Below are positions 33,003-41,697 of a stretch of DNA of 64,000 bases, in pieces; positions within the stretch are counted from its first letter, which is position 1, and each line of letters begins with the position of its first letter. The position numbers and the translations under genes are program-made. The notes beneath the pieces are model-generated. The model had not been told where the DNA came from and did not search any database. It was given only the letters and a program-made list of their open reading frames with translations. The stretch is from NCBI RefSeq assembly GCF_009915685.1, contig NZ_JAABLP010000002.1; one strand, written 5' to 3'. The DNA comes from Pannonibacter tanglangensis. GTDB taxonomy: Bacteria > Pseudomonadota > Alphaproteobacteria > Rhizobiales > Stappiaceae.

Positions 33003-33042
33003 GCCCCCGGCCGGGACCGGCGGACCGGGACCGGCCGGGGGC
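33003..33042 (-). other. Strong stem-loop between binding-protein and permease genes
   Basis: A perfect 12-bp inverted repeat GCCCCCGGCCGG/CCGGCCGGGGGC (33003-33014 and 33031-33042) with a 16-nt loop and no T-tract, 11 nt after the binding-protein stop. In ABC operons such structures commonly block 3' decay and keep binding-protein mRNA in excess over permease mRNA; the second ABC operon here has an equivalent. Confidence 0.7.
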
Positions 33043-33053
33043 AAGCCGGACCC

Positions 33054-34646
33054 TCAGCGCTGCAGGGATGCTTCCTCGAAGACATTGGCCCCGAGCGGCG
33101 TCTGCACGTAGCCGGTCACTTTCGCCGACAGGGCGACGGCAAAGGGCGTCTCGTACATGAACAGGAGCGGTGCCTCTTCCGCATAGATTTCCTGCATGCG
33201 GCGGAACTGGGCGGCGCGGCGTTCGGGATCCATCTCGGCGGCCGCCGTGTCATAGAGTTCGTTGAACTCCTTGTTTTCCCAGCCCGTGCCGACAGCCTTT
33301 GCCGTGGGCGTATGGCCAAGCCAGCCAACGACCTGGCTCGGGTCGGCAATGTCATCCACCCAGCCGTAGGTGTGGATGTCGAACTCGCCGGAGCGGTTCT
33401 TGGCACCACGCGTCGGGCTGTCGACCTGTTCGGCGACAAGCTCGACGCCAACGGCGGTCCACATCTGCTGCAGGGCGGCGAACACGGTGGCATCATCCGC
33501 CGAGCCGGCCAGCGTGGTGAGCTTGATCTTGGTGCCAGCGGCAAAGCCGGCCGCCTGCATCAGTTCCATAGCCTTGACCGGGTCATAGCCGTAGAGCGGG
33601 TCGGTCCTGACGGCCATGGGGGTTGAGGAGGACATCAGCGGCGACGTCATCGGCGCGCCTGCGCCATGCAGGACGAGACTGACCAGTGCTTCCTTGTTGG
33701 TCGCATAATTCAGCGCCTGCCGCACCCGCTTGTCGGCCAGAGGATTGGGCGTCCCGTCAGCCCGCGTGGCCCGGGTGTTGATCGGTGCGTAGATGATGCG
33801 GGTGGAGGGGAACAGCTCCATCTTCAGGTCGGGATCGGTGCCAAGCTCGGCAATGCGGGCAAAGGGAATGAACTCCGCGATGTCCACTTCGCCGGCCTGA
33901 AGCTTGAGGATGCGGGTGGCGTCATCCGGGATGATCTGGAACTCGACGCCATCAAGGTAGGGCAGCGGCTTTCCGTCCGCACCCGACTTCCAGTAGTAGG
34001 GATTGGCCTTGAACGACATCGAGGCGCCCTGCTCGAAGCCGCTGAGGTAGAAGGGCCCGGTTCCGGCGCCCGGTCCGCCGGCTGCAAACAGGGCGGCCGA
34101 CTTCTCCTGATCGGTCGCGCCCGGTGCCTTTTCAAAGGCCGCGCGCGAGACGATGGCGGTGTTGAAGGTGGCCAGCATCGACAGGATGGTCGGGTCCGGC
34201 CGCGACAGGGTGATGGTGACCTTCGCGCCCTCGCCGGTGACCGTGGCAATCGACGCCAGGAGACCGGCCCAGGGCGAGAGATCCTTGTTGCGCGCCCGGT
34301 CCAGCGAGAACACCACATCCTGCGCCGTCAGGGGGCTGCCATCGGAGAACCGGATCCCGTCGCGCAGGGTCAGCTCGATCGTCTTGCCGTCGGCGGATTG
34401 CGTGTAGGTCGAGGCCAGCGCGCCCGTCAGGGCGGCGCCCTCTCCCTTGCGCTCGAGCAGCGTGCTGAACAGGCTGCCGACCATCCAGATGTCCGGATTG
34501 CGCTCGGCATAGATCGGATCAATCAGCTTCGAGCCGTCGTAGCGCGCGAACTTCAGCGTTCCGCCACGATCCTGCGCGGCTGCAGGCCCGGACAGGGCAA
34601 GCGCAACCGTTGCGGCAAAGGCAGCCGCCAAAAAGGTCTTTTTCAT
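33054..34646 (-). CDS. Oligopeptide ABC transporter substrate-binding protein (SBP family 5)
   Basis: A 530-residue periplasmic protein with a Sec signal (MKKTFLAAAFAATVALALSGPAAAQ). Family 5 text includes LTLRDGIRFSDGSPLTAQDVVFSLDRA, GTGPFYLSGFEQG, DKRVRQALNYATNKEAL and DIHTYGWVDDIADPS. GGGAGGAG at 5 nt gives a very strong ribosome binding site at 34646. First gene of the DppABCDF-like operon with aminopeptidase P; ligand probably short peptides, although family 5 also covers other substrates. Confidence 0.95.
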   Translation of the reverse strand: MKKTFLAAAFAATVALALSGPAAAQDRGGTLKFARYDGSKLIDPIYAERNPDIWMVGSLFSTLLERKGEGAALTGALASTYTQSADGKTIELTLRDGIRFSDGSPLTAQDVVFSLDRARNKDLSPWAGLLASIATVTGEGAKVTITLSRPDPTILSMLATFNTAIVSRAAFEKAPGATDQEKSAALFAAGGPGAGTGPFYLSGFEQGASMSFKANPYYWKSGADGKPLPYLDGVEFQIIPDDATRILKLQAGEVDIAEFIPFARIAELGTDPDLKMELFPSTRIIYAPINTRATRADGTPNPLADKRVRQALNYATNKEALVSLVLHGAGAPMTSPLMSSSTPMAVRTDPLYGYDPVKAMELMQAAGFAAGTKIKLTTLAGSADDATVFAALQQMWTAVGVELVAEQVDSPTRGAKNRSGEFDIHTYGWVDDIADPSQVVGWLGHTPTAKAVGTGWENKEFNELYDTAAAEMDPERRAAQFRRMQEIYAEEAPLLFMYETPFAVALSAKVTGYVQTPLGANVFEEASLQR

Positions 34647-34723
34647 GAAGTCTCCTCCCAGAGCGTCTCGTTCGAGACAGCGTGACCATAGGTGACGCCC
34701 GTTCAAAATTGAAGTAAAAATTT

Positions 34724-34734
34724 TAGTCAGACTA
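34724..34734. promoter_or_regulatory. Palindromic candidate operator, ABC operon/XRE-cupin gene
   Basis: TAGTCAGACTA, a perfect 11-bp palindrome in an AT-rich patch between the divergent binding-protein gene (start 34646) and the XRE-cupin regulator (start 34919). Position and symmetry suggest a regulator site. Confidence 0.45.
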
Positions 34735-34918
34735 CAAAAATATGTCGTCCGGTCTCGCCCTGGCCACTGTCCCGGCCCCCGCGGACTGCCGCCTTGAAGC
34801 CTGCGTTCCGGACGGCTTTCGCTCCGGGTGCAGGACGGCGCGGTTTGCGGTACCCGGCTGATCCGCCTATACCGGTCAGCAGCTGCACGACCCTTGCCTG
34901 ATTGCTCAAGAGGACATG

Positions 34919-35557
34919 ATGAAACGGCCCCCTCAGGATCCCGACCAGACCGCGCCGCAGCCGGGGGCAGGGCCTGCCTTCGGCAAGGCCATCCGCAAGC
35001 GCCGGAAGGCTCTGGGGAAGACGCTGGAGGCGGTCGCCCAGGAAACCCAGTTGACGATCGGCTTCCTGTCGCAGGTCGAGCGGGGGGTCAGCAGTCCGTC
35101 GCTGTCATCCTTCATGCGGATCGCGGCAGCGCTCCAGACGACCATGGAAGAGCTTCTGAGCCTGCCCGAGCCCTTTTCGGTGTTTTCCCCCCGCGAGGGC
35201 CGGTCGACCTATCGTCTGGGCGAGGCCGGCAAGCTCTACGAGAAACTGGGGCCGGGCTTCCAGGGAGCGCTGAACTATCCGAGCATCATTCACCGCGTTC
35301 CGGGGCATGTCTCGGAAAGGATGTCGCATGAGGGAGAGGCCTTCCTGTACCTGCTGGAGGGACAGCTGGAGTATCACCTCGGCGATCAGGTCTTTCTCAT
35401 GGGCCCCGGGGACAGCATCCATCACGACACCCGGACGCTGCACTATTCCCGGGTGCTTGGCGACCGGGATTCCGTCGAGCTTTGGGTCAGCTCGCGTCCG
35501 CGTCGCACCTCGCCGGTGCTGCGGTCCGTCGCTGCCGGGGGAGACAGCGACGGATAG
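34919..35557 (+). CDS. XRE family regulator with cupin domain
   Basis: A 212-residue two-domain regulator. The HTH_3 domain (about 15-75) reads GKAIRKRRKALGKTLEAVA, then TIGFLSQVERGVSSPSLSSFMRIAAAL. The C-terminal cupin (about 110-200) shows HEGEAFLYLLEGQLEYHLGDQVFLMGPGDSIHHDTRTLHYSRVLG. Such proteins usually repress or activate amine, amino-acid or peptide catabolic genes next to them in response to a ligand in the cupin. Tandem ATGs occur at 34916 and 34919; AAGAGG is better spaced for the second. Divergent from the oligopeptide ABC operon. Confidence 0.9.
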   Translation: MKRPPQDPDQTAPQPGAGPAFGKAIRKRRKALGKTLEAVAQETQLTIGFLSQVERGVSSPSLSSFMRIAAALQTTMEELLSLPEPFSVFSPREGRSTYRLGEAGKLYEKLGPGFQGALNYPSIIHRVPGHVSERMSHEGEAFLYLLEGQLEYHLGDQVFLMGPGDSIHHDTRTLHYSRVLGDRDSVELWVSSRPRRTSPVLRSVAAGGDSDG

Positions 35558-35579
35558 TTTTGCCAGCCGCGCCGCCTGA

Positions 35580-35634
35580 CGGCAGCTTGGCGGCATCGTG
35601 TCGGCATCGTGACGGCAGCCTGACTGCGGCCTGG
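35580..35634 (+). repeat. 11-bp tandem repeat
   Basis: Units CGGCAGCTTGG, CGGCATCGTGT, CGGCATCGTGA, CGGCAGCCTGA and a degenerate CTGCGGCCTGG, lying between the convergent XRE-cupin and isochorismatase-family genes. Confidence 0.75.
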
Positions 35635-35659
35635 CTGCAGGGGGACGCGGGGCAGGCTG

Positions 35660-36343
35660 TCAGAGGCCGGCCTGGGGGATCGGAGGCTGTCCGGTGAGCC
35701 CCAGCTGTCCCTTCACCTCGTCGGCCTTGCCGGCGGAGCCCAGCCAGGCGTTCATGGCGGCGTAGTACTGTCCCATGTGCTCGGCCAGCAGCGTGCCGAT
35801 GTGACGGCCGTTGACCTGTGTGTTTGCAGAAAGCTCGGCCAGTACCGAGACCCAGGTGGTCACGATGACGCCGGCGGCCGCGAGCCGGCGGACCGTCACG
35901 TCGGTGATCAGAGGATTGAAGTCGGAGCAGGCGTCGACAACGACGTAGACCTCATAGCCTTCGCGCAGGGCCGACAGTGCAGGAAACGCAGCGCAGACCT
36001 CGGTTGCCAGTCCCGAGATCACGAGCTTTCGCCGTCCCGTCGCCTCGACCGCCGCGCGGGACGCCGGATCGTTCCAGAAGTTGACATAGGGCCGATCAAT
36101 GACCTGAACGTCCGGGAAGAGCGCCTTCAGCTCCGGCATGGTCGGGCCGTTCGGACCCTGAGGCCAGCTCGTGCCCATGATGACCGGGATTGAGAAGGCC
36201 TTGGCAGTCTTCGCATGTCCCAGGATGTTGTGCTTGAGCTGCATCGGGTCGATCGAGGTGAGAAACTGCATGAGACCGACCTGATGGTCGATCATGAGGA
36301 AGACGCAGTTGTCGGGCGTCAGCTCGGAAGAGGGCAGGGCCAT
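35660..36343 (-). CDS. Isochorismatase family hydrolase (YcaC-like)
   Basis: A 227-residue cysteine hydrolase. Asp19 in LMIDHQVG and Cys117 in SGLATEVCAAF are catalytic; the region normally carrying the lysine reads VIDRPYVNFW, as in the YcaC-like subgroup. Downstream VVVDACSDF is conserved. Likely cytoplasmic, acting on an amide or similar C-N bond; substrate unknown. It is the first of three such genes within 9 kb. A 9-bp stem-loop lies about 30 bp upstream of its start. Confidence 0.88.
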   Translation of the reverse strand: MALPSSELTPDNCVFLMIDHQVGLMQFLTSIDPMQLKHNILGHAKTAKAFSIPVIMGTSWPQGPNGPTMPELKALFPDVQVIDRPYVNFWNDPASRAAVEATGRRKLVISGLATEVCAAFPALSALREGYEVYVVVDACSDFNPLITDVTVRRLAAAGVIVTTWVSVLAELSANTQVNGRHIGTLLAEHMGQYYAAMNAWLGSAGKADEVKGQLGLTGQPPIPQAGL

Positions 36344-36374
36344 GGCGATGTCCTTCGGGCAAGGGGGAAGTGTT

Positions 36375-36398
36375 CATCGGCGCAGCTGCGCGCCGATG
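36375..36398 (-). promoter_or_regulatory. Stem-loop upstream of the isochorismatase-family gene
   Basis: CATCGGCGC (36375-36383)/GCGCCGATG (36390-36398) with a 6-nt loop, between the cupin gene and the hydrolase start at 36343. It has no T-tract. It could be an operator or leader hairpin. Confidence 0.35.
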
Positions 36399-36490
36399 CT
36401 CGGGCGGACCGGTCTGGTCCGTCGAGGGGCTGGCCGCCCTGCCGGATTGGGGCTGGCAGCGCGGGCTTCAGGGCTGGCGTGCGGGACCGT

Positions 36491-37006
36491 TCAGTGCGAC
36501 CCGGGCAGCAGCAGCTCGACCTGGAAGGCGGGGGCGTGCGCGATCATCCGTGCCTTGTCATCCTGGGTCGGGGCAGGCGGCGTTGCGGTGCGGTCGGTCG
36601 TTGGCACGCCGGCGGCGGCAAAGAAGCGCTCCAGGCCGCCGGGCGTGCAGATGACGATCATCCGGGCTTCCGACTCGCCGACGTTGCGGAAATTGTGCGC
36701 CACGCCGCGGGCTCCGAATACGACGCCGCCGGGTCCCACGCGGCTGGCCGTGCCGGCGACGGTGAACTCCACCTCGCCGCTGATGATCACGAAAGTCTCG
36801 TGCTCGGCGTGATGGATGTGGGGCGGCGAGCCGCGTCCGGCGGGAACGATGAATTCAAAGAGGCTGAAGCTGCCGCCTGTCTCCTCGGCCGCCAAAAGCG
36901 AGGTGTAGCGGTCGCCCACCACCCACCAGGCCGGTCGCTCGTGGAGGTGGGTAATCAGCGGGACGGGAGCGGGCGTCTGCGCATCGGGGCGTGTCTGCTC
37001 GGACAT
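36491..37006 (-). CDS. Cupin domain-containing protein (quercetin-dioxygenase-like)
   Basis: A 171-residue single cupin. Metal motif 1 reads GSPPHIHHAEHETFVIISGEVEF and motif 2 PGGVVFGARGVAHNFRNVG, giving three His and one Glu as ligands. N-terminal WWVVGDRYTSLLAAEETGGSFSLFE resembles cupins annotated as quercetin 2,3-dioxygenase-like. Enzymatic activity is uncertain. It lies between two isochorismatase-family genes on the same strand, so one operon is probable (spacers 147 and 61 bp). Confidence 0.88.
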   Translation of the reverse strand: MSEQTRPDAQTPAPVPLITHLHERPAWWVVGDRYTSLLAAEETGGSFSLFEFIVPAGRGSPPHIHHAEHETFVIISGEVEFTVAGTASRVGPGGVVFGARGVAHNFRNVGESEARMIVICTPGGLERFFAAAGVPTTDRTATPPAPTQDDKARMIAHAPAFQVELLLPGSH

Positions 37007-37067
37007 GGAGATGGTCTCCGTTCAGGGGCAAGAGGATCGGCACCGGCATTCACGCCGTGCGGGCAGG

Positions 37068-37667
37068 TCAGGCAGCGTGCGGCGTCACGGGCGGCAGGAC
37101 GTCGGTGAAGAGCAACCGGATCAGCTCCGAACCGTTCGCCGTCGACCAGTTCTGCGCCATTTCGGCGATGATCGTGTTGGTGGCGGTCAGGACGACGCCC
37201 GCGTCCTGCATCCGGCCCCGTGACATGTCCTCCGACAGCTCGAAGGGGGAACCGGACGCGTCCATCACCGCCTGGACCCGGAAGCCTTCCTGGACGGCAT
37301 CGATGGAGGGGAAGACAAGACAGACGTCCGTCGTGACGCCGGCCATGACCAGATTGCGGCGCCCGGTCGCCAGCACGGCGGCGCGGAAGGCCTCATCCCT
37401 CCAGGCGTTGACGATGCCCTCGCGCCGCACGCGTCCGGCAAAGGCCTCAGGCAGGATTTCGGCGAGCTCCGGCATAAGCGGTCCCTGGATCCGGTCTTCC
37501 TGGCTGGAGGTCAACACGACGGGCAGGTTCATGATCCGGGCGGCCTTGGCCAGCGCCAGGGCCATGCGGCCGGCGTGGGCCATGTCGATGTTGCGGATCA
37601 GCTGCATGGTGCCGACCTGGTGGTCGATGAGGACAAAGGCAGTGTCTGCGGGGGTGAAGGGGGTCAT
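37068..37667 (-). CDS. Isochorismatase family hydrolase (second copy)
   Basis: A 199-residue cysteine hydrolase with Asp15 in FVLIDHQVGTMQ, Cys in MAGVTTDVCLVF and VMDASGSPFELSEDM. It is related to, but clearly divergent from, the copies at 35660 and 43822. GGAG 6 nt before the ATG at 37667 sets the start; an upstream in-frame ATG (37679) is less well placed. Probably the first gene of the hydrolase-cupin-hydrolase operon and controlled by the AraC genes just upstream. Confidence 0.88.
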   Translation of the reverse strand: MTPFTPADTAFVLIDHQVGTMQLIRNIDMAHAGRMALALAKAARIMNLPVVLTSSQEDRIQGPLMPELAEILPEAFAGRVRREGIVNAWRDEAFRAAVLATGRRNLVMAGVTTDVCLVFPSIDAVQEGFRVQAVMDASGSPFELSEDMSRGRMQDAGVVLTATNTIIAEMAQNWSTANGSELIRLLFTDVLPPVTPHAA

Positions 37668-37896
37668 CGTCGTCTCCATGGAGGGCTCAATGCAGATCGA
37701 CATTGGGCGGGCTGCCCTGCAGGACAATGACGCCTGCGCAGATGGCAGCAGGAGGCTGACAAGAGGATCGAAACCCGACACGGGGCCAGCTCCGCGTCAC
37801 TGGCCGCGCCGTCGGGCCGACAGGTGCTCCCTGCCAAGACGCGGCAGGGAAGCCCCGCTTCGGTCTGGAAAGAAGCGACAGGCGGCCGAATGCCCC

Positions 37897-38832
37897 TTAT
37901 CGACCGGTTTCAAGTTCCGGGATCAGGTCCTCGTCAAGCTCCGGAGCGGTGACCGAGCCCCGGTGCTCCTGTCGCCAACGCCCGGGCGTCGTCCCGACCG
38001 CGCGGCGGAACACCTCGGTCATGTGGCTCTGCGTGGCAAAGCCGCAGCGGCGGGCGATGTCGGCGAGTGTTCCTTCGGTGTCGATGAGGGCGGCCTTGAT
38101 GCGCTCGAGGCGCTTGCCGACGACCCAGGCATAGGGCGTGATGCCGGTTGCGGCCTTGAAGACACGGATGAAGTGATAGGGAGACAGGCCGACGGATTCG
38201 GCCATGCCGTTGACCGTCAGGTCGCCCGTCAGATGCGCCTCGACATAGGCGGCGAGCGCCCTGCGGCGACGCAGGGTCAGGCAGGAGGCGCGGGCGGCGG
38301 TCAGGGCTGCCTGCGGATCGAGCAGGAGCGATGCGGCCGATAGCGCCGCGCTCTGAACGGCGAGGGCCCTAAAGGCGTCGGGCGATTCAAAGGCCGCGAG
38401 GGCCCGCTCCATCCGCTGCATCAGGCCGGGCACCTGGACGTTTAGACCGAGCTGAAGTGTCTGCGGCAGCCGTGCGCGCTCCAGTACTGCTGCGAAGTCA
38501 TCCGTCAGGCGCAGGTGCAACGTCTGCAGCCTCGGGCTCGTGTCGTGCAAGGGGGTGGCATAGAGCCAGCGCGTGCGGATCCCGGCCGGGAGAAGGCTCA
38601 CCGAGCGCGACTGGACGCGGCAGTCGGTCTGTCCCGGCGCGACGGGCTCCATAAGGTCACGGCCGCGGCGGGCATACATGGCGAGCGAGAAATCCTGCGG
38701 TTCGACGACAACTTCCTGCACGCCGGATGCCCGCGGCATCGTGGCGACGGACAGGCCGGGAAACAGCTCGCGCACGCCGACATGGGGCAGCACTGCCAGC
38801 GCCTCTCGCTTGACCGGTCCGTGATGTCTCAT
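37897..38832 (-). CDS. AraC family transcriptional regulator
   Basis: A 311-residue regulator. The C-terminal double HTH (about 210-290) reads LTVNGMAESVGLSPYHFIRVFKAATGITPYAWV, then TLADIARRCGFATQSHMTEVFRRAVGTTPGRWR. The N-terminal sensor part is only weakly recognisable. ATGA overlap with the second AraC gene upstream; the two share near-identical second HTH text (GFATQSHMTE). Likely regulates the adjacent hydrolase-cupin genes. Confidence 0.9.
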   Translation of the reverse strand: MRHHGPVKREALAVLPHVGVRELFPGLSVATMPRASGVQEVVVEPQDFSLAMYARRGRDLMEPVAPGQTDCRVQSRSVSLLPAGIRTRWLYATPLHDTSPRLQTLHLRLTDDFAAVLERARLPQTLQLGLNVQVPGLMQRMERALAAFESPDAFRALAVQSAALSAASLLLDPQAALTAARASCLTLRRRRALAAYVEAHLTGDLTVNGMAESVGLSPYHFIRVFKAATGITPYAWVVGKRLERIKAALIDTEGTLADIARRCGFATQSHMTEVFRRAVGTTPGRWRQEHRGSVTAPELDEDLIPELETGR

Positions 38833-39836
38833 CGCAATGCCTCCCCCCTGTCCGACCCCTGTTCGCGCAGCCAGCGGGCCGGCGGAACACCTGTTGCCCG
38901 ACGGAAGGCCTCCGTCATGTGGCTCTGCGTGGCAAAGCCGCATTCGATTGCGATTTCAGCAAGGGTCAGGCGGCCACGCAACAACAGATCCTTCACCCGC
39001 GTGATCCGGGCTTGCAGGACCCAGGCATAGGGGCTCAGTCCGGTTTCCAGGCGGAAGGAGCGGCTGAAGTGGCTGGGCGACAGGCCGATGCAGCCGGCCA
39101 TGTCTTCAAGGCAGATACCGCGACCGAGATTTTCCTCGACATAGGCGCGCACGCGGCGCATGCGCGCCGGGGTCATGGTCTGGCCGGGACTCCCCGGGCC
39201 GAGCGTGCTGGAAGCCTTCAGGACGTGGGCGGCTGCCACCAGTCCGAGACCTTGCAACTCGAGGCGGTCGATCTCGTCGGTGCGGCTGGCGAGAATCGCC
39301 AGACGGTCGAACAGGGCGGCGGTTCTTGCAATCTCCCAGCCGATGCGCGGCGTCAGGGTCGATCCCGCGCGGCCCCTGCCGCAGTCCTCGGCCAGCATGT
39401 CCTGCAGCTCCGTCCCGATGTGGAGGTGCAGCACGCGCGGCTGTCCCGTGGGCAGATGCCATTCGGTCCCCATGCCGCGGGGGATGGTGATGAAGGTCCG
39501 GGCGCGGATGCTGGCGCCGCGGCGCCAACCGGACAAGTGTCCAGATCCTGGGCCAGATCCCGGGCCTGTTCCGGGACGCATCCCGGCACCGGTAGGGAGC
39601 GGCAAGTCGTCTGCCGGCTGCCGAGTCAATCCGACGATTGGCGACAGCAGATAGACTACGACATCTGCGGCAACACCCTCGGCCGACACGACCTCCGCTT
39701 CGGGCTGGGGCGGGATGATGGCGAGGCCCAGGCCGTGGCCAAGCAGCCGCACGTGCTCCGGCGGAACCGTCGGGGCCGAGTATCCGGCTGTGTCCAGCGT
39801 GGCCAGACCAGAGCCGAGCCGGTAGCTGCCCCCCAT
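38829..39836 (-). CDS. AraC family transcriptional regulator (tandem copy)
   Basis: A 335-residue regulator. HTH pair: ICLEDMAGCIGLSPSHFSRSFRLETGLSPYAWV and LTLAEIAIECGFATQSHMTEAFRRATGVPPARW. The sensor half contains an inserted PGTGPGSGPGSG linker encoded by a locally repetitive GC-rich stretch. It overlaps the next AraC gene by ATGA, so the two are co-translated and may act together or have arisen by duplication. Confidence 0.9.
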   Translation of the reverse strand: MGGSYRLGSGLATLDTAGYSAPTVPPEHVRLLGHGLGLAIIPPQPEAEVVSAEGVAADVVVYLLSPIVGLTRQPADDLPLPTGAGMRPGTGPGSGPGSGHLSGWRRGASIRARTFITIPRGMGTEWHLPTGQPRVLHLHIGTELQDMLAEDCGRGRAGSTLTPRIGWEIARTAALFDRLAILASRTDEIDRLELQGLGLVAAAHVLKASSTLGPGSPGQTMTPARMRRVRAYVEENLGRGICLEDMAGCIGLSPSHFSRSFRLETGLSPYAWVLQARITRVKDLLLRGRLTLAEIAIECGFATQSHMTEAFRRATGVPPARWLREQGSDRGEALR

Positions 39837-40023
39837 CCTTTCCTCCTGCCGAACGCGTGATGCTCACCCGACCGGAGCCCCAAACCACTTGGCAATTCTA
39901 ACATGCAGTCACCGGTGCGACAGACGCTTACCGTGCGCCAGAGCAATAATCCGATATGATCCTGTCCGTTGGATGAAGCACGCGCGACCGGCGGCGGACG
40001 GGCTGAATGGCCCTCGGCACGGA

Positions 40024-41697
40024 TCAGCCACAAGCGGTCCCGGCTTCTGTCTGTTGCCGCGATGCGAGGTGATGCCGGACCTCAGGTGGCGCTTCGGCAA
40101 GTGCGACGAGATTCGCCTGGGCTGCTGCGTCCTCTTGCGTCATGCGCTCGTGCTGGCGCAGGTGATCGGCCCAGGTGCTTGCAAGGAATGCCTCGACATG
40201 CTGGCCAGGCCGGGCAACGTCCTCCCAGATCTGCCAGCCGAATGCCCCGTCGCGGCGTCGGCGCTGCGCGAAGGCGTGCGCGGCAGCGATGAACTCGTCC
40301 CGCTTGTCGGCCGCGACCTGCCAGGTCAGCGTGACAAGGACGGGTCCGGCTGCGGGATCTGGTGTGCCGGCTGTGACCGGCTGCGGCCAATGGCGCGACG
40401 GTGTCAGGTCGGCGGAGCCATCGGGCAACAGGACGCGGGCGACTACCAGCGCCGAGAGTGCGAGGAGACCAGCCGCCGAAAGGAGAGCAGCATCGACGCC
40501 GGCCACCCCGGCAATCTGCCCCCAGACCGCCGATCCGCCGGCCATCGCGCCGTAAAACACCATCAGATAGACCGCAAGTCCTCGGGCGCGCACCCAGTCG
40601 GCAAGGCTCGTCTGGGCGGCGACATTGAGCTGTGTCAGCACCGTGATCCAGGCGAGGCCCGCAAGTGCGAGCCAGGCCAGGGCGAGGCCAGGATGCGGCA
40701 CCAGCGTGAGACCGGCCATGGCGACCGCTGTCAGCAGGCTTCCAGCGAGGACCAGGTGAGAGGCCGACAGCTGTCGGGCAAGGCGCGGCAACAGTACTGC
40801 GCCGGCGACGGCCCCCGCACCGACGGCGGCGAGCATGAGGCCGTAGAAGGCCGCCTCGACCTGCAGGACATCTCGCGCCAGCAAAGGAAGCAGAGCCCAG
40901 TAGGCCGAAGCGCAGAAGAAGAAGGCAGCGGCGCGCAGGACCACACGGTGCATCGCCGGGGCCCGCAGGACGTAGCCGAGCCCCGCAATCATGGCCGGAA
41001 CGAAGCGCTCGGGCTGCCGCGTCGAGGTCGGTGGCGGCGGCCGCCACCACAGGAAGGCCGCCACGGCAACCAGGGTCGACAGCGCGTCGAGGGCATAGGC
41101 GAGGGCAACGCCCGCCGTTGCCAGGACCAGGCCGCCAAGGGCTGGACCGAGCGCCCGCGCGATGTTGATCCCCATCGAGTTGAGCGCCAGGGCTGCCCTG
41201 AGATCCCGTTTTGGCACGAGTGCAGGAACGATCGACTGGAAGGCCGGCGCCGCCAGCGCTGCTCCCGTGCCGGCGGCGAACGTGCAGGCGAGCAGCAGGG
41301 CCGGCGTCATCATCTCGGCTGCGACGAGGCCTGCCATGATCAGCGAGAGCACCGCCAGCCCGGACTGAACCGCAATCAGCAGGCGCCGGCGGTCTACGAG
41401 GTCGGCGAGGGCACCGGCGGGCAACGCGAACAGGAAGACGGGCACCAGCAGGGCCGCCTGGACCAGCGCGACCATCAGAGGCGAGGCCGCAAGTCCGGTC
41501 ATCAGCCAGCCGGAGGCGACGTCGCGCATCCAGAGCCCGGCGTTGGAGACGAGTACGGCCGTCCAGATGACGGCGAAGGCCGTCGACCGGAACGGGCTCC
41601 AGGGCGAGGGGGGCAGGCGATCGCCGCGAGACCCGGTCGGGGTCGAGGTCGGTTCCTCTGCGGGCTGAGAACCGGCGGCCCGGGATCCGGTGGTCAT
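40024..41697 (-). CDS. MFS exporter with C-terminal monooxygenase-like domain
   Basis: A 557-residue protein. Residues about 35-440 form an EntS-like (MFS_3) exporter: FRSTAFAVIWTAVLVSNAGLWM, ALPAGALADLVDRRRLL and NSMGINIARALGPALGG. The last about 110 residues (VLVTLTWQVAADKRDEFIAAAHAFAQRRRRDGAFGWQIWEDVARPG) form a ferredoxin-like domain resembling antibiotic-biosynthesis-monooxygenase proteins. This two-domain arrangement is known for MFS proteins annotated as enterobactin-type exporters. Overlaps the amidohydrolase gene by ATGA. Substrate unknown. Confidence 0.9.
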   Translation of the reverse strand: MTTGSRAAGSQPAEEPTSTPTGSRGDRLPPSPWSPFRSTAFAVIWTAVLVSNAGLWMRDVASGWLMTGLAASPLMVALVQAALLVPVFLFALPAGALADLVDRRRLLIAVQSGLAVLSLIMAGLVAAEMMTPALLLACTFAAGTGAALAAPAFQSIVPALVPKRDLRAALALNSMGINIARALGPALGGLVLATAGVALAYALDALSTLVAVAAFLWWRPPPPTSTRQPERFVPAMIAGLGYVLRAPAMHRVVLRAAAFFFCASAYWALLPLLARDVLQVEAAFYGLMLAAVGAGAVAGAVLLPRLARQLSASHLVLAGSLLTAVAMAGLTLVPHPGLALAWLALAGLAWITVLTQLNVAAQTSLADWVRARGLAVYLMVFYGAMAGGSAVWGQIAGVAGVDAALLSAAGLLALSALVVARVLLPDGSADLTPSRHWPQPVTAGTPDPAAGPVLVTLTWQVAADKRDEFIAAAHAFAQRRRRDGAFGWQIWEDVARPGQHVEAFLASTWADHLRQHERMTQEDAAAQANLVALAEAPPEVRHHLASRQQTEAGTACG

